Shown here one piece after another: positions 47,154 to 58,679 of a DNA stretch of 64,000 bases. Origin of the DNA: Aquincola tertiaricarbonis. Lineage in GTDB: Bacteria > Pseudomonadota > Gammaproteobacteria > Burkholderiales > Burkholderiaceae_C. The notes beneath the pieces are model-generated. The model was not told where the DNA came from, made no database searches, and saw only the letters and a program-made list of their open reading frames with translations. Within the stretch, counting starts at the first letter, position 1, and the number at the start of each line of letters is the position of its first letter. The stretch lies in NCBI RefSeq assembly GCF_023573145.1, contig NZ_CP097636.1:3224001-3288000 (forward strand), read 5' to 3'. The position numbers and the translations under genes are program-made.

Positions 47154-48302
47154 TTACTTGATCCAGAGGCGCAGCGCGTCCCAGGCGCGGCCCAGCAGGC
47201 CCGCCTGTTCCACCGGCTCCAGCACCACCAGGGGCACTTCGGCCAGCGGCGCGCCGGCGGCGGTGCTCACCTTCAGCGTGCCCACGCGCTGGTTCTTGGT
47301 CAGCGGCGCCACCAGCGGGTCGGTGCGCTCCACCTTGGTCTGCAGCTTGTCGCCTTCGCCGCGCGGGAGCGTCACGTACACGGCGCCGGCCGCGCCCAGC
47401 TTGGCTTCACGCTGGGTGCCCTTCCACACCTCGGGCGTGGCGATGGGCTTGCCTTCTTCGAACAGGCGCACCGAATCCCAGGCGCTATAGCCCCAGTTCA
47501 GCAGCTTCTGGCTCTCGGTGGCGCGGGCTTCCTTGGAGCCGGTGCCCATCACCACGCTCAGCAGGCGGCGCTTGCCGTTGGGCATGTCGCGCTGGGCGCT
47601 GGCCACCAGGCAGTAGCCGGCGGCGTCGGTGTAGCCGGTCTTCATGCCGTCCACGCTGGGGTCGCGGCCCAGCAGCAGGTTGCGGTTGTCCTGCTTGATC
47701 TTGTTGAAGGTGTAGCTGCGCACCGAGTAGTACGGGTAGTACTCGGGGAAGTCGCGGATCACGTGCGAGGCCACCACCGCGATGTCGCGGGCGCTGGTGC
47801 GGTGGCCGGCTTCGGTCATGCCGGTCACGTTCTTGAAGCTGGTGTTCTTCAGGCCCCAGGCCTGGGCCTGGCGGTTCATCATGCCCACGAAGGCATCCAC
47901 CGAGCCGGCCACGCCTTCGGCCAGCGCCACCGAGGCGTCGTTGCCCGACTGGATGATCATGCCGCGCAGCAGCTCGTCGACCTTGGGCGTCATCGTGGTG
48001 TCGATGAACATCAGCGACGGGTCGCCCTTGCGCTCATCCCAGGCCCGCTTGCTCACCGTCAGCGTCTGCTCCAGCGTCAGCTTCTTCTCGCGCAGCGCGG
48101 TGAACACCACGTAGGCCGTCATCAGCTTGGTCAGCGAGGCCGGGTCGGTGGGTGTGTCGGCGTCGCGCTCGGCCAGCACCTGGTTGCTGGTCAGGTCGAG
48201 CAGGATGTAGTGGCGGGCCGCCAGTTCGGGCGGCTGGGGCGCCTGGGCCCAGGAAGAAACGGTGCAGGCCACGGCCAGCACGAAGGCAAACAGTTTTTTC
48301 AT
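47154..48302 (-). CDS. dacC: D-alanyl-D-alanine carboxypeptidase (PBP5/6 family)
   Basis: 382-aa periplasmic penicillin-binding protein that trims the terminal D-Ala of peptidoglycan stems. Signal peptide MKKLFAFVLAVACTVSSWAQ. Catalytic motifs: SLTK (in DPASLTKLMTAYVV, ~55), SGN (IIQSGNDASVAL, ~120) and KTG (VDGMKTGYTDAAGY, ~220). The C-terminal beta domain and amphipathic tail (EQAGLLGRAWDALRLWIK) anchor it to the inner membrane. It precedes dat-ybeD on the same strand, the common order in Burkholderiales. Confidence 0.96.
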   Translation of the reverse strand: MKKLFAFVLAVACTVSSWAQAPQPPELAARHYILLDLTSNQVLAERDADTPTDPASLTKLMTAYVVFTALREKKLTLEQTLTVSKRAWDERKGDPSLMFIDTTMTPKVDELLRGMIIQSGNDASVALAEGVAGSVDAFVGMMNRQAQAWGLKNTSFKNVTGMTEAGHRTSARDIAVVASHVIRDFPEYYPYYSVRSYTFNKIKQDNRNLLLGRDPSVDGMKTGYTDAAGYCLVASAQRDMPNGKRRLLSVVMGTGSKEARATESQKLLNWGYSAWDSVRLFEEGKPIATPEVWKGTQREAKLGAAGAVYVTLPRGEGDKLQTKVERTDPLVAPLTKNQRVGTLKVSTAAGAPLAEVPLVVLEPVEQAGLLGRAWDALRLWIK

Positions 48303-48341
48303 TCGGAGAGCGAAAAGGAGAAAAAGCGTCGTTGGCAGGCG

Positions 48342-48962
48342 TCAGGCGGCAGCCAGGTGCCGCACCACCAGCGACTTGAGCAAGGGCAACTGCCCATGGA
48401 AGAAGTGGCCGACACCGGGCACCACCACCACGGGCAGCGACTGCGGGCGGGCCCAGTCCAGCGTGGCCTGCAGCGGCACCACGTCGTCGGCTTCACCGTG
48501 GATGACGAGCGTGCCTTCGGGCACCGTTGCCACCTCGAAGTTCCGTGTCGCCGGCCCCACCAGCACCAGGCCGTCGGCCGGTGTGCCTTGCGAGGCCAGG
48601 CGCGCGGCGGCCTGCGACGCCACGTAGCCGCCGAAGGAAAAACCGGCCAGCCACAGCGGCAGCGCCGCATCCCGGTAGGCGGCGATCACGGCCAGCGCGT
48701 CGTCCACCTCGCCCTGGCCGGCATCCCAGGCACCGGCCGATTCACCGATGCCGCGGAAATTGAAGCGCACGGTGCGCAGGCCCTGCTGCAGGCCGGCGCG
48801 GGCCACCGTCTGCACCACCTTGTTGTCCATGGTGCCGCCGTGCAGCGGGTGGGGGTGGCACACCACCATCACGCCGCGCACCGCCTCGGCCGGCTCGTCG
48901 ATCGCGCACTGAAGCACGCCGGCCGGGCCGGCGATGGACGCTCGCTGGGTTTGGGAATTCAC
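48342..48962 (-). CDS. Alpha/beta hydrolase (COG2945-type)
   Basis: 206-aa cytoplasmic hydrolase. Blocks VMVVCHPHPLHGGTMDNKVV (oxyanion strand and loop), TVRFNFRGIGESAGAWDAGQ, nucleophile elbow LAGFSFGGYVA (Ser), acid LVIHGEADDVVP (Asp) and catalytic His in GVGHFFHGQ. This set matches the small COG2945 hydrolases of unknown substrate. It starts 21 bases after the ferredoxin gene and ends 39 bases before dacC, so the three may be cotranscribed. Confidence 0.9.
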   Translation of the reverse strand: MNSQTQRASIAGPAGVLQCAIDEPAEAVRGVMVVCHPHPLHGGTMDNKVVQTVARAGLQQGLRTVRFNFRGIGESAGAWDAGQGEVDDALAVIAAYRDAALPLWLAGFSFGGYVASQAAARLASQGTPADGLVLVGPATRNFEVATVPEGTLVIHGEADDVVPLQATLDWARPQSLPVVVVPGVGHFFHGQLPLLKSLVVRHLAAA

Positions 48963-48983
48963 GTTGTCGGGGCAGCCGCGGGT

Positions 48984-49310
48984 TCAGCGGCCGACGTTGG
49001 GCGGCAGCACCAGGCGCTCGACCACTTCGCCGCCCTTGAGGTGATGCTCGACGATCTCGTCGATGTCGGATTCGTCCACGAAGGTGTACCAGGTGCCTTC
49101 GGGGTAGACCACGGCCACCGGGCCACCGGCGCAACGGTCCAGGCAGCCGGCCTTGTTCACCCGCACACCACCCGGGCCGGCCAGGCCGGCGGCCTTGACC
49201 TGGCTCTTGCAGCGGTCGAAGCCGGCCTGGGCCGCATGCTGCGCACAACTGTCTTCGCCGTTTTCGCGCTTGTTCAGGCAGAAGAAGATGTGGTGCCGGT
49301 AATAGTTCAT
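48984..49310 (-). CDS. Thioredoxin-like 2Fe-2S ferredoxin
   Basis: 108 aa starting MNYYRHHIFFCLNKRENGED. The cluster ligands expected for thioredoxin-like 2Fe-2S ferredoxins are Cys11 (FFCLNKR), the Cys22 region, and the pair in KAGCLDRCAGGPVAVVYPEG (~56-60); an extra Cys34 is present. The ATG at 49310 is chosen because the fold begins with the YYRHHIFFC strand. Such proteins are small electron carriers often near cobalamin or nitrogen genes. Here it is upstream of a hydrolase, and its role is unknown. It is divergent from the Fur-controlled imelysin gene. Confidence 0.92.
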   Translation of the reverse strand: MNYYRHHIFFCLNKRENGEDSCAQHAAQAGFDRCKSQVKAAGLAGPGGVRVNKAGCLDRCAGGPVAVVYPEGTWYTFVDESDIDEIVEHHLKGGEVVERLVLPPNVGR

Positions 49311-49383
49311 ACCCTGATTGTAGGCAGCGGCCGCCACCGCGAACCTGTCGATCGCCGGGCCGGCGGTCGGGACTTGGATGCAA

Positions 49384-49400
49384 ATGCGAAGCGTTCGCAT
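49384..49400. promoter_or_regulatory. Fur-like box before the imelysin operon
   Basis: ATGCGAA-GCG-TTCGCAT, a perfect 7-bp dyad, 11 bases before the ATG at 49412. Its left arm with flank (AAATGCGAA) is identical to that of the box before hemP at 54322, implying a shared regulator, most likely Fur. Confidence 0.7.
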
Positions 49401-49411
49401 AACATGCCGGC

Positions 49412-50583
49412 ATGAACAAGCGTCGTTTCCTGGGCCTGGCGGCCGTGGCCGCCACCGTGCCCGCCTGGCCATTGCATTCCTGGGCGCAGGCCACGCCCAC
49501 GGCTGATTTTGCGAGCGTGGTGCGCCACTACGCGGTGCTGGTGAGCGCCGGCTATGAAGACACGCTGGCCGCCGCGCTGGAGCTGCAGGCCGCCATCGGC
49601 AGCTTCACGAAGCAGCCCAGCGCCGAAGGCCTGGACGCCGCCCGCAAGGCCTGGCTGGCCGCGCGCGAGTGGTACGGCCAGACCGAGGCCTTCCGCTTCT
49701 ACGGCGGCCCGATCGACGACGACAAGGGGCCGGAAGGCCGGCTGAACGCCTGGCCGATGGACGAGGCCTTCGTCGACGGCACGCGCGACCGGCCCAATGC
49801 CGGCATCGTCAACGAGAAGAAAGTGGCCATCACCAAGGCCTACCTCAGCCGCATGAACGAGCGCGGCGGCGAAGAGAACATCGCCACCGGCTGGCATGCC
49901 ATCGAGTTCCTGCTGTGGGGCCAGGACTTCAACGACAACGGGCCCGGCGAGCGCAGCTTCGAGGACTTCGTCGACGGCAAGAAGCCGAATGCCGATCGCC
50001 GCCGCCGCTACCTGGCGGTGGTGACCGAGCTGCTGATCGACGACCTGCGCTTCTTGACCAAGGCCTGGCAGCCGGGCGTCAAGGGCAACTACCGCGCGCG
50101 CTTCGAGGCGGGCGGCCGTGAATCGGTGCGCAAGATCATCGTCGGCCTGGGTTCGCTGTCGCGCGGCGAGCTGGCCGGCGAGCGGCTGGAGGTGGCGCTG
50201 AACACGCAGGACCAGGAGGACGAACACTCCTGCTTCTCCGACAACACCCACCGCGACGCGGTGACCAATGCGCTGGGCATCGAGAACGTGTGGCTGGGCC
50301 AGTACCGCCGCCGCGACGGCAGCACGCTGCAAGGTCCGTCGCTGCGCGACCTGGTGCAGGCCAAGGACGCGGCGGTGGCCGAGCGCACCACGCGGCAGAT
50401 CTCGCAATCGGTGGCCGCCGCGCGCGAGATCCGCGCACCCTTCGACCGCGAGATCCTGGGCGACGACAACGCGCCCGGCCGCCGCCGCATCAAGACGGTG
50501 ATCGACAGCCTGGTGCAGCAGTCCAAGGACCTGGTGGCCGCCGCCTCGGCGGTGGGCATCACGCAATTGACGCTGGTGAACCC

Positions 50584-50587
<4 letters not shown>
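49412..50587 (+). CDS. Imelysin-family iron-regulated protein
   Basis: 391-aa periplasmic protein with a signal peptide (RRFLGLAAVAATVPAWPLHSWA; an RRFLG start suggests possible Tat export). The imelysin/EfeO-M75 fold is supported by GxHxxE in GWHAIEFLLWGQDFND (~163-178) and by WYGQTEAFRFYGGPIDDDKG, FEDFVDGKK and EDEHSCFSDNTHRD. Family members (IcmP, IrpA) bind iron or act in iron acquisition; protease activity is disputed. It is the first gene of an operon continuing into a di-heme protein (GTGA overlap), a second imelysin and a DUF1513 gene, under a Fur-like box. Confidence 0.92.
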
Positions 50588-52052
<1,465 letters not shown>

Positions 52053-52053
<1 letters not shown>

Positions 52054-53108
52054 TGCTGCCAACCCCCTGGCCCCGCCCGCTGGCCACCGCCGCGCTGCTG
52101 ATGGCCCTGGCCGCGCAGGCCGCGCCGGTATCCGACGTGGCCGTGCCCTTCTACACCCCGGTGAACGCGCTGGAGGCGTTGTACCGCCAGCACTACCAGC
52201 CGCAGGCCCAGGCCTTTGCCCAGGCCAGCGCGGCGCTGGTGCCGGCGCTTGAGCAGGGATGCGCTGCCAGCGGTGCCACCGCGCTGAACGACGCCCGCGC
52301 ACGGTGGCGCGAAGCGATGCTGGCCTGGGAGCGGCTGAGCGCGGTGCAGATCGGCCCGCTGGTCGAGCGGCGCTCGGCCCGGCGCATCGACTTCCAGCCG
52401 GCGCGGCCGGAGCTGATCGCGCGCTCCGTCAAGGCGGCCCCGTCTGACGCCGACGGCATGGCCCGCGTGGGCTCGCCCGCCAAGGGCCTGCCGGCACTGG
52501 AACACCTGCTGTTCACCCAGCCCGCCGCGCCGGGCAGCGCCGAATGCCGCTTCGCTCAGGCGGTGGCCGCCGACCTGCGGCGCGAGGCCGACGCCATCCA
52601 GGCCGACTTCCAGGCCCTGGCCGGGCGTGAGTGGGACGAAGACGGCGAAGCCGCGTCCACGGCCTTCGGCGAGTTCATCAACCAGTGGCTGGGCGGCATC
52701 GAGCGGTTGCGCTGGGCCGACATCGAAAAGCCCATCCGCTCGGCCGAAGGCCGGCCGGTGGCCTACACCCGGCAGGCCGCTGCGGCCACCGCGCAGGCCT
52801 GGCATGCGCGCTGGCAGTCGCTGGCGGCCCTGAGCGCCGGCCCGGCGCGGCCGCTGGGCGAAGGCCTGGTGCCGGTGGAGGCCTACCTGCGCGGCCGCGG
52901 CCTCAACCCGCTGGCCGACGAACTGGCCGCCCAGGTGGCCCGCACCGGGCAGGCGATCGAGCGGCTGGGCAGCGGTGCCGCTCCCGCCCGCACCGAAGCG
53001 CCGCTGGCCGCCGCGCGCGAGTTGGGGGCGCTGAAGTCGCTGCTGGAAAAGCGCATTGCGCCTGCCTTGCAAGTCGCCCTTGGGTTCACGGATGCCGACG
53101 GTGACTGA
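52053..53108 (+). CDS. Second imelysin-family protein
   Basis: 351 aa from the ATG at 52053 (TGATG overlap). Signal peptide RPLATAALLMALAAQAAPVS. The imelysin fold is recognisable (LNDARARWREAMLAWERLSA, FGEFINQWLGGIERLRWADI), but the GxHxxE motif is replaced by KGLPALEHLLFTQP: the His is lost while the Glu-His pair shifts. It is therefore a divergent paralogue of the first gene, and it may bind metal differently or act as a partner. The gene ends 79 bases before the preferred DUF1513 start, and that gap contains repeat copy 1. Confidence 0.9.
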
Positions 53109-53115
53109 ACGTCTA

Positions 53116-53187
53116 CCCCCAAGCTCGCTGCGCTCGCGCCCCCCCGAGGGGGAGCTCAGTCCCTTGGGGCGGCCCGGCGGGACTGAG
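53116..53187 (+). repeat. Structured dispersed repeat, copy 1
   Basis: CCCCCAAGCTCGCTGCGCTC-type 5' block, then a C5-CGA-G5 hairpin, then arms CTCAGTCCC (53155-53163) and GGGACTGAG (53179-53187) around the constant core TTGGGGCGGCCCGGC (53164-53178). Same architecture as the copies at 54569 and 61717, with different but complementary arms. The right arm abuts the GTG start at 53188. Confidence 0.85.
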
Positions 53188-54285
53188 GTGGGCCGGGGCT
53201 GGCGCCGCCGCCAGCTGCTGCAGGCTTTGGCCGCCCTGGGCGGCGCCGCTGCACTGCCCCGCCTGGCCGTGGCCGCGCCGGGCGCCACGCGCCTCTTCAC
53301 CGCCTGGGACCTGCCCGATGGCCGCCACCAGCTGGGTTGCGTGCGCCTGTCCACCGCCGACGGCGCACCCTGCCAGGTGGAAGCGGTGATCGACGTGCCC
53401 ACCCGTGCCCATGGCCTGTTGCCGCTGCCCGATGGCGGCGTGCTGGTGGCGGCGCGCCGGCCCGGCGAATGGCTGCTGCGCTGGCACCCGGCCCGGCCCA
53501 CGCAGGCCCAGTGGCACTGGATGGACGGCGACCGCGCCTTCAGCGGCCATGCGCAGTGGCTGGACGGCCACTTCTACACCACCGAAAGCGACCTCGAAAC
53601 CGGCGCCGGCCTGCTGTCGCGCCGCGACCCCCACACGCTGAAACGCCTGGCCGAATGGCCGACCGGCGGCACCGACAACCACATGCTGCTGGCCGACGGC
53701 CGTGGCCACCTGCTCGTGGCCAATGGCGGCGTGGCCACGCGGCCGGAAACCGGCCGCCTGAAGATCGACCTCGACGCGATGGATTCGTCCATCGTGCGCA
53801 TCGCGGCCGCCAGCGGCCGCATCACCGGCCAATGGCGGCTGGACGATTCGCGGCTGAGCCTGCGCCACCTGGCCTGGCGCGGCCCCGACCTGGGCATCGC
53901 GCTGCAGGCCCAGCACGACGACCCCGCTGCCCAGCGGGCGGCGCCGGTGCTGGCGGTGCTGCGTGGCGCCCGGGCCGAAGGTGCAGAGCCCACGCTGGTG
54001 GCCCTGCCGACGCCGCAGCCACTGGGCGGTTACGGCGGCGACATCTGCGCCACGCCGGCCGGCTTCCACGTCAGCTGCCCGCGCGTGGATGCGGTGGCCA
54101 CCTGGTCGGCCACGGGCGCGTGGCAAGGCACGCAGGCGCACGGCGAGGCTTATGCCCTGGCCGCCACCCACGGCACTGCGCTGGTGGCCGGCCCGGGCGG
54201 CTGGAAGGCGCTGGGCAATGCGCCCGCCCTGCACCCCTGGCAGGGGGAACGTGCGCCTGACAACCACGCCGCGCGGGCCGCCTGA
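53188..54285 (+). CDS. DUF1513 periplasmic beta-propeller protein
   Basis: 365 aa from the GTG at 53188: MGRGWRRRQLLQALAALGG, a Tat-like twin-Arg signal ending near RLAVAAPG. The body is repeat-rich and propeller-like (GRHQLGCVRLSTADGAPCQV, VPTRAHGLLPLPDGGVLVAA, GGTDNHMLLADGRGHLLVAN, LRHLAWRGPDLGIALQAQHD). DUF1513 genes regularly close imelysin/di-heme operons, and their role is unknown. An in-frame ATG at 53092 would translate the dispersed repeat into 32 extra residues. The later start is preferred because it puts the signal peptide at the N-terminus and leaves the repeat intergenic, as in its other copies. Confidence 0.85.
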   Translation: MGRGWRRRQLLQALAALGGAAALPRLAVAAPGATRLFTAWDLPDGRHQLGCVRLSTADGAPCQVEAVIDVPTRAHGLLPLPDGGVLVAARRPGEWLLRWHPARPTQAQWHWMDGDRAFSGHAQWLDGHFYTTESDLETGAGLLSRRDPHTLKRLAEWPTGGTDNHMLLADGRGHLLVANGGVATRPETGRLKIDLDAMDSSIVRIAAASGRITGQWRLDDSRLSLRHLAWRGPDLGIALQAQHDDPAAQRAAPVLAVLRGARAEGAEPTLVALPTPQPLGGYGGDICATPAGFHVSCPRVDAVATWSATGAWQGTQAHGEAYALAATHGTALVAGPGGWKALGNAPALHPWQGERAPDNHAARAA

Positions 54286-54321
54286 AACACAAGATAACCA
54301 CGGCGGCATGCCAACCTCTTT

Positions 54322-54347
54322 AAATGCGAACGATTCGCGTTTATAGT
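54322..54347 (+). promoter_or_regulatory. Fur-like box and -10 element before hemP
   Basis: AAATGCGAA-CGA-TTCGCGTTT (54322-54342) is a dyad matching at 8 of 9 arm positions and overlaps the -10-like TATAGT (54342-54347), seven bases before the ATG at 54354. A repressor bound here would block the polymerase. Confidence 0.72.
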
Positions 54348-54353
54348 GGAGCC

Positions 54354-54560
54354 ATGCAACACCACCTGACCCCGGTTCCTACGCCCTTCCGTGCCGACAC
54401 CGGGTCGGCCGCCCACCACATGGCACCGCAATCGGTGCCGCCCCGCACGCTGACCAGCCGCACGCTGCTGGATGGCGCCAACGAGGTGCAGATCGAGCAC
54501 TACGGCTCGGTCTACCGCCTGCGCCTGACGGCGCTGGGCAAGCTCATCCTCACCAAGTAG
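54354..54560 (+). CDS. hemP: Hemin uptake protein HemP
   Basis: 68-aa protein. The C-terminal half carries the HemP signature LLDGANEVQIEHYGSVYRLR followed by LTALGKLILTK. The N-terminal ~30 residues are Pro/His-rich and variable, as in relatives. HemP (HmuP) is a small cytoplasmic protein needed for expression or function of haem receptors. Usually a TonB-dependent haem receptor gene follows; here it is followed instead by the dispersed repeat, a small Cys protein and a ChaN lipoprotein. Iron control by Fur is indicated by the box overlapping its promoter. Confidence 0.95.
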   Translation: MQHHLTPVPTPFRADTGSAAHHMAPQSVPPRTLTSRTLLDGANEVQIEHYGSVYRLRLTALGKLILTK

Positions 54561-54568
54561 ACGATCGG

Positions 54569-54639
54569 CCCCCAAGCTCGCTGCACTCGCGTCCCCCCGA
54601 GGGGGAGCGTTCAGCCTTGGGGCGGCCCGACGGCTGAAC
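54569..54639 (+). repeat. Structured dispersed repeat, copy 2
   Basis: Same order as copy 1: CCCCCAAGCTCGCTGCACTC block, C-rich/G-rich hairpin, then GTTCAGCC (54609-54616) / GGCTGAAC (54632-54639) around the core TTGGGGCGGCCCGAC. It begins eight bases after the hemP stop, so it may also terminate hemP. Confidence 0.85.
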
Positions 54640-54692
54640 CATTCCTTCCACCCCAGGGCTGGCCGCCGCGCGCCCGACCACCAAGGTTGCCG

Positions 54693-54962
54693 ATGCCAGC
54701 CCACCCCTTTCATGCCGACGACGACCTCGCCACGCTGGCATCGTCGCCGCTCTGCCACGTCAGCGCCTGCCCCGGCTGCGGCGTGGTGCACCTGAGCCTG
54801 CCTTCGCTCACGCTGCGCTTCGAGCCCGCTGCCTTCCACGAGGTGGCGCGGCTGCTGGGCCAGGCCTCACGGGCGCTGGGCGGTAACGGCGCTGTCGAGG
54901 CGCCACTGGCCGGCGAGGCCGCCGCCCACCCGGGCACGCCACCGCGCAGCGGTTGGCATTGA
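54693..54962 (+). CDS. Small conserved Cys-motif protein of the hemP locus
   Basis: 89 aa starting MPAHPFHADDDLATLASSPL (ATG 54693; a TTG at 54687 is possible). A Cys cluster C-x5-C-x2-C (CHVSACPGCGVVHLSLPSLT) looks like a zinc or redox site, followed by LRFEPAAFHEVARLLGQASR, a strand-helix unit. No family is recognised. Its position between hemP and a ChaN lipoprotein suggests a part in haem or iron handling. Its last codons form part of an imperfect 19-bp tandem repeat that continues past the stop. Confidence 0.7.
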   Translation: MPAHPFHADDDLATLASSPLCHVSACPGCGVVHLSLPSLTLRFEPAAFHEVARLLGQASRALGGNGAVEAPLAGEAAAHPGTPPRSGWH

Positions 54963-55020
54963 CGGCAGCGGCTGGCATTGACGCCAGCCGGTGGCTTTGA
55001 CGCAGCGGCCGGCCTTGCAC
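54946..55020 (+). repeat. Imperfect 19-bp tandem repeat
   Basis: Units GCAGCGGTTGGCATTGACG (54946-54964), GCAGCGGCTGGCATTGACG (54965-54983) and CCAGCCGGTGGCTTTGACG (54984-55002), then a decayed unit to about 55020. It spans the stop codon of the small Cys protein. No other gene is seen before 55116. Confidence 0.75.
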
Positions 55021-55115
55021 CAGCCCGCCGGCTGAGCCTTGCCCGCACAGGCCCATGCCCGGGCGTGGCATGCGATGCTGCGCGCGAGTGGCGCTGGCGC
55101 GCCCTGGAGTCCGGC

Positions 55116-56051
55116 ATGCCCGTCGTCCCTCGTCCGTTGTTCACCCCGCCCGGCCGATCTGTGGCCCGACCCCGCCGCCGCCTGTTGCGGGCCCTGGTGG
55201 CCGCACCGGTGGGCCTGCTGGCCGGCTGCGCCACCGCCACGCCGCGCACCAGCACCAGCGCCGGCGACCCCGCGCAGCGCCTGCAGGCGGCCCTGGCCAC
55301 GCAGCCGCTGGTGCTGCTGGGCGAGGTGCACGACAACGCGGCCCAGCACCGCCTGCGTGCCGACGCGTTGGCACGCAGGCTGGCCAGCGGCGCCCGCCCG
55401 GCCTTGCTGATGGAGCAGTTCGACCGCGAGCGCCAGGCCGCCCTCGATGCGGCGATGGCCGCGCCCGGCGGGAATGCCGAGGCCAGGGCCGACGCGGTGA
55501 TCGAAGCGGGCTGGCCGCAAGGCCGCGCCGGCTGGGACTGGACCTTCTACCGCCCCTTCATCACGCTGGCGCTGCAGCACAGGCTGCCGCTGGTGGCGGC
55601 CAACGTGTCGCGCACCGACACCCGGCGCATCGTGTCCGGCGGTCTGGCCGCGGCCGGCTTCGAGCCCGCGGTACCCGCCGACATCGCCCAGGCGCAGGCC
55701 GGCGCCATCGTGGCCAGCCACTGTGGCCAGGTGGATGAGCCGCTGGCCCGCCAGCTGATGCTGGCCCAGGTGGCCCGCGACCAGTTCATGGCGCGGCAGC
55801 TGGTGGCGCATGCCGCCACCGGCGCGGTGCTGCTGGCCGGCAACGGCCATGTGCGGCGCGACATCGGCGTGCCGCGCTGGCTGCCGCCCGAGTGGCAGCG
55901 CCGCAGCATGGCCATCGGCCTGCTGGAAGAAGGCGAGGCACCGGATGCGGCCTTCGACCTGGCCTTGTTCACGCCCGCTGCGGCACGCGGCGATCCGTGC
56001 GCCGGCATGGCCCGCATCCCGCAGCGGCCGGCGCCGGGCACCGCACGATAG
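55116..56051 (+). CDS. chaN: ChaN-family haem-binding lipoprotein
   Basis: 311 aa. The ATG at 55116 has GGAG upstream; an Arg-rich n-region (RSVARPRRRLLRALVAAPVG) leads to lipobox LLAGC-AT at about residue 31. ChaN/DUF399 marks are PLVLLGEVHDNAAQHRLRAD, ALLMEQFDRERQAALDAAM and VLLAGNGHVRRDIGVPRWLP. The family member from Campylobacter binds two cofacial haems, so a haem-handling role fits next to hemP. A longer frame to 54978 would read through the tandem repeat and hide the signal. It converges on the histidine kinase gene, 27 bases away. Confidence 0.9.
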   Translation: MPVVPRPLFTPPGRSVARPRRRLLRALVAAPVGLLAGCATATPRTSTSAGDPAQRLQAALATQPLVLLGEVHDNAAQHRLRADALARRLASGARPALLMEQFDRERQAALDAAMAAPGGNAEARADAVIEAGWPQGRAGWDWTFYRPFITLALQHRLPLVAANVSRTDTRRIVSGGLAAAGFEPAVPADIAQAQAGAIVASHCGQVDEPLARQLMLAQVARDQFMARQLVAHAATGAVLLAGNGHVRRDIGVPRWLPPEWQRRSMAIGLLEEGEAPDAAFDLALFTPAAARGDPCAGMARIPQRPAPGTAR

Positions 56052-56078
56052 AGGTGCGGCCCGCAGCGCGCCGAGCCT

Positions 56079-58604
<2,526 letters not shown>

Positions 58605-58679
58605 GCACTCCCTGCCCGCTACTGCCTTGCCGGGGCGCCATTGTGCCCAAGCGACCGCAGGTGATCGTGGAAGCCGGCT

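Noticed and set aside
53092..53187. Longer N-terminus of DUF1513 from the ATG at 53092
   Set aside because: It would translate the dispersed repeat and bury the signal peptide; kept as an alternative only.
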